Below are positions 6,935 to 8,473 of a stretch of DNA of 8,473 bases, piece after piece. Location of the stretch: contig JANXQZ010000262.1 of NCBI GenBank assembly GCA_025353235.1, forward strand, positions 1-8,473. The letters are read 5' to 3'. Made by a program: the position numbers and the translations under genes. Numbering within the stretch: the first letter of the stretch is position 1; the number at the start of each line of letters is the position of its first letter. The notes under the pieces were generated by a model that had not been told where the DNA came from, made no database searches, and was given only the letters and a program-made list of their open reading frames with translations. This stretch comes from Bryobacterales bacterium (GTDB lineage Bacteria; Acidobacteriota; Terriglobia; Bryobacterales; Bryobacteraceae).

Positions 6935-8086
6935 ATGCAAAAAGCTCACTGGCTATTCGTGTGTCTCGGAGGAGCCTCGCTTATCTCCGGTCAGACCATG
7001 GTCGATCTCCGGACGCAAAGCAAGAGTGTCGACTTCTCGGGAGCGAACGCGACCAAGCCTTTCAAGTCAGGCACGATTTTACCCGCTAACTGTGCGGTTG
7101 GCGAAATGTTCTTCAAGACCGACGCCCCTTCCGGCGTCAACCTATACGGCTGCACGGCCCTCAATGCGTGGGCTACGGAGAGCGGCGGCGGGTCTCTGCC
7201 CAGCGCCTTTGGCAACGCTGGGAAAGTGCTAGGGTCAGACGGCACGAATCTTATTTGGACCTTCATTGGCGGCGACGTTGTAGGCGCCCTCGGCTCCACC
7301 CTGGTAACGCAGCTTCAATCGCGCCCCGTGGCGGCGAATACGCCGGTGGGCGGCAACTTCCTGGGCTGGAGCGTCACCAACAACCGATGGGAGCCGATCA
7401 CTCCCCCGAGTGGAGGATCAGGCGGCGCGCAGGGTCCGCAAGGCCCGGCGGGTCCTCAGGGGCCAACGGGTCCGCAAGGTCCCGCCGGAACGGGAAGCGG
7501 GGGATCAGGGGCGTCAACCGCTTCGCAATTGTCGGATTTCAATGTGACGAGAACGAGCGCGACCACGCTGACGGTAGGTGCAAGTTGTTCCGCCGCAACG
7601 CCATGCAACGTTCGTTTCGGAAGCCTGACTTATTCATTCACCAACGGTGCGACCATAAATCAGGGCGGAGGTTCGGGCTTCGTATACGTGTACGTCTCCA
7701 GTTCCGGTCTCCTCACCGCAGGCCATAATTTTAGCGTCGCCTGCGCAGGGGGCTGCGTGGCTCAAAGCGGCATTACTTCTTTTCCGGCCGATTCTATCCC
7801 GATCTTCACATGGTCGGCCACCAATAATGTTTGGGACCCCACGGGCCTTGACGAGCGGGCTTTGCTCGCTTCGAAAGACATTCTTGCAGGTCCCGGGATC
7901 ACGACCACCGACACACAGGGACACACCATCATCGCTGCCGATCCTGCCGTGGTCAGCCTGCGTGTCGGGGCGCCTCCTGCAGCCGCTTCGGCTTGCTCGC
8001 CGGGCAACTGGGCCACCGATGGATCTTTCTACTACCTCTGCGTGAGCGCTAACACGTGGCGAAGAGCCGCGCTAGGAGCTTGGTAA
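6935..8086 (+). CDS. Secreted protein with short collagen-like repeat and Cys/Trp modules
   Basis: The 383-residue protein has a signal peptide (MQKAHWLFVCLGGASLISG, mature part from about residue 20). An N-terminal module with Cys53 and Cys73 ends LYGCTALNAW (70-79). A Gly-rich, beta-type region with WSVTNNRWEP (145-154) follows, then seven collagen-like triplets (GAQ GPQ GPA GPQ GPT GPQ GPA, 164-184). A Ser/Gly linker leads to a second beta-type region with Cys218/224 and Cys270/274, WSATNNVWDP (293-302), and a C-terminal module SACSPGNW...YYLCVSANTWRR (352-377). The architecture recalls collagen-containing surface or tail-fibre-like proteins; no enzyme motif was seen. ATG 6935 was chosen for AAGGAA at 8-nt spacing and the immediate signal peptide; an in-frame ATG at 6866 (TGAGG 6 nt upstream) would add 23 residues and bury the signal. 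The next gene begins one base after its stop. Function unknown, probably structural or adhesive outside the cell. Confidence 0.82.
   Translation: MQKAHWLFVCLGGASLISGQTMVDLRTQSKSVDFSGANATKPFKSGTILPANCAVGEMFFKTDAPSGVNLYGCTALNAWATESGGGSLPSAFGNAGKVLGSDGTNLIWTFIGGDVVGALGSTLVTQLQSRPVAANTPVGGNFLGWSVTNNRWEPITPPSGGSGGAQGPQGPAGPQGPTGPQGPAGTGSGGSGASTASQLSDFNVTRTSATTLTVGASCSAATPCNVRFGSLTYSFTNGATINQGGGSGFVYVYVSSSGLLTAGHNFSVACAGGCVAQSGITSFPADSIPIFTWSATNNVWDPTGLDERALLASKDILAGPGITTTDTQGHTIIAADPAVVSLRVGAPPAAASACSPGNWATDGSFYYLCVSANTWRRAALGAW
7433..7486 (+). repeat. Three 18-bp units encoding Gly-Pro-Gln-Gly-Pro-X
   Basis: The units at 7433-7450, 7451-7468 and 7469-7486 encode GPQGPA, GPQGPT and GPQGPA. The first and third are nearly identical in DNA; the middle one has diverged at silent positions. 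The repeat lies inside the secreted-protein gene and can expand or shrink by 18 bp without a frameshift. Confidence 0.9.
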
Positions 8087-8087
8087 A

Positions 8088-8473
8088 ATGCGAGCATTGG
8101 TATTCTTTTTCGCCCTTGCATTTCTTTCCGCCCAGACTGTCACGATCGACGTAAAGAGCGCGACAGCGACACAGGCGATTATTCACGTAAGCGCCGTCAA
8201 CCCGGACGGCTCGCCGGTAGCCGGACCGTGTACCTATCGCGTCAGCGAAGGGCCGTCGTTCAGCGCTTCCGTGAACGATGTAAATCCCGCCCTATTTGTC
8301 GGATCGAATCTAGATTCGCGCGCGGGTTCGATCATCGACGGCAAAGATCGCTATTTCATCGCCGGAACCCGGTTGAGCGGAAAAGCCGCTGATCGGAAAT
8401 ATTATTCTCGGGCCCTTCAAACCAACACGCTGCATTGGGCTGGCGTGACTTGCGGTACCGCGCCGGAGCAGGG
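8088..8473 (+). CDS. Secreted protein, possibly fibronectin-III-like start (cut by right edge)
   Basis: This open frame runs off the window after 128 codons; I translated it by hand. It begins MRALVFFFALAFLSAQTVTIDV, a short signal peptide with likely cleavage after LSA (residues 13-15). The next part (TQAIIHVSAVNPDG, 28-41; CTYRVSEG, 48-55; RKYYSRALQTNTLHW, 103-117; TCG, 120-122) looks like beta-strands of a fibronectin-III-type or similar sandwich, with the YYSRAL strand before a turn. That domain call is tentative. The ATG at 8088 has AGGAG (8074-8078) 9 nt upstream, inside the end of the preceding gene, and only one base separates the stop and start. It is therefore in one operon with the collagen-like protein. 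Both mature proteins begin similarly (GQTMVDL and AQTVTIDV). Function unknown. Confidence 0.8.
   Translation, partial: MRALVFFFALAFLSAQTVTIDVKSATATQAIIHVSAVNPDGSPVAGPCTYRVSEGPSFSASVNDVNPALFVGSNLDSRAGSIIDGKDRYFIAGTRLSGKAADRKYYSRALQTNTLHWAGVTCGTAPEQ

Noticed and set aside
7433..7486. CRISPR-like or regulatory repeat
   Set aside because: The 18-bp units are contiguous and encode collagen-like triplets; there are no spacers.
7168..7728. A 186-codon plus-strand frame inside the collagen-like gene
   Set aside because: It is Arg-rich, a frame-shifted reading of GC-rich codons; the other frame carries the signal peptide and ordered modules.
6935..8473. Phage tail-fibre cluster
   Set aside because: Collagen-like and Cys/Trp modules occur in tail fibres, but both genes begin with signal peptides and no other phage gene is present.

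Overview
The window most likely comes from an Acidobacteriota genome, plausibly of the Solibacter/Bryobacter type. The pointers are a very long Oar-like TonB-dependent receptor with an N-terminal carboxypeptidase-regulatory domain, and directly behind it the start of a secreted protein of the 'VWFA-related Acidobacterial domain' type. Two secreted low-complexity proteins with Cys/Trp modules at the right edge fit too. No database search was possible, so the taxonomic call is inference from family knowledge.

Layout, left to right. (1) 1-3653, minus strand: an outer-membrane Oar-like receptor (1118 aa), followed after 38 nt by a VWFA-related secreted protein that runs off the left edge. (2) 3654-3792: a short divergent promoter region. 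(3) 3793-5046, plus strand: a short-form uronate isomerase of the amidohydrolase superfamily (417 aa) with recognisable active-site residues. (4) 5047-6653, minus strand: a two-gene operon of a TetR-family repressor and a membrane-anchored SRPBCC (START-like lipid/hydrophobe-binding) protein, joined by a 4-nt GTGA start/stop overlap. Its stop codon directly abuts that of the uronate isomerase, with no base between them. (5) 6654-6934: the regulatory region of tetR, carrying two identical 16-bp operator candidates around a good -35/-10 pair, then the leader of the next gene. (6) 6935-8473, plus strand: two tightly linked secreted proteins, one with a short collagen-like Gly-Pro-Gln stretch between globular Cys/Trp modules, the other (cut by the right edge) a signal-peptide protein with a possible fibronectin-III-like start.

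The parts do not form one obvious pathway. The best-supported regulatory unit is the autoregulated TetR/SRPBCC operon. The cell-envelope theme is strong: an outer-membrane receptor, a secreted VWA protein, an inner-membrane SRPBCC protein and two secreted structural proteins. The uronate isomerase is the only clear metabolic enzyme and stands without other uronate-catabolism genes here. Several real genes are partial at the edges (1-258 minus, 8088-8473 plus). No rRNA, tRNA, CRISPR, insertion sequence or prophage integration module was seen.
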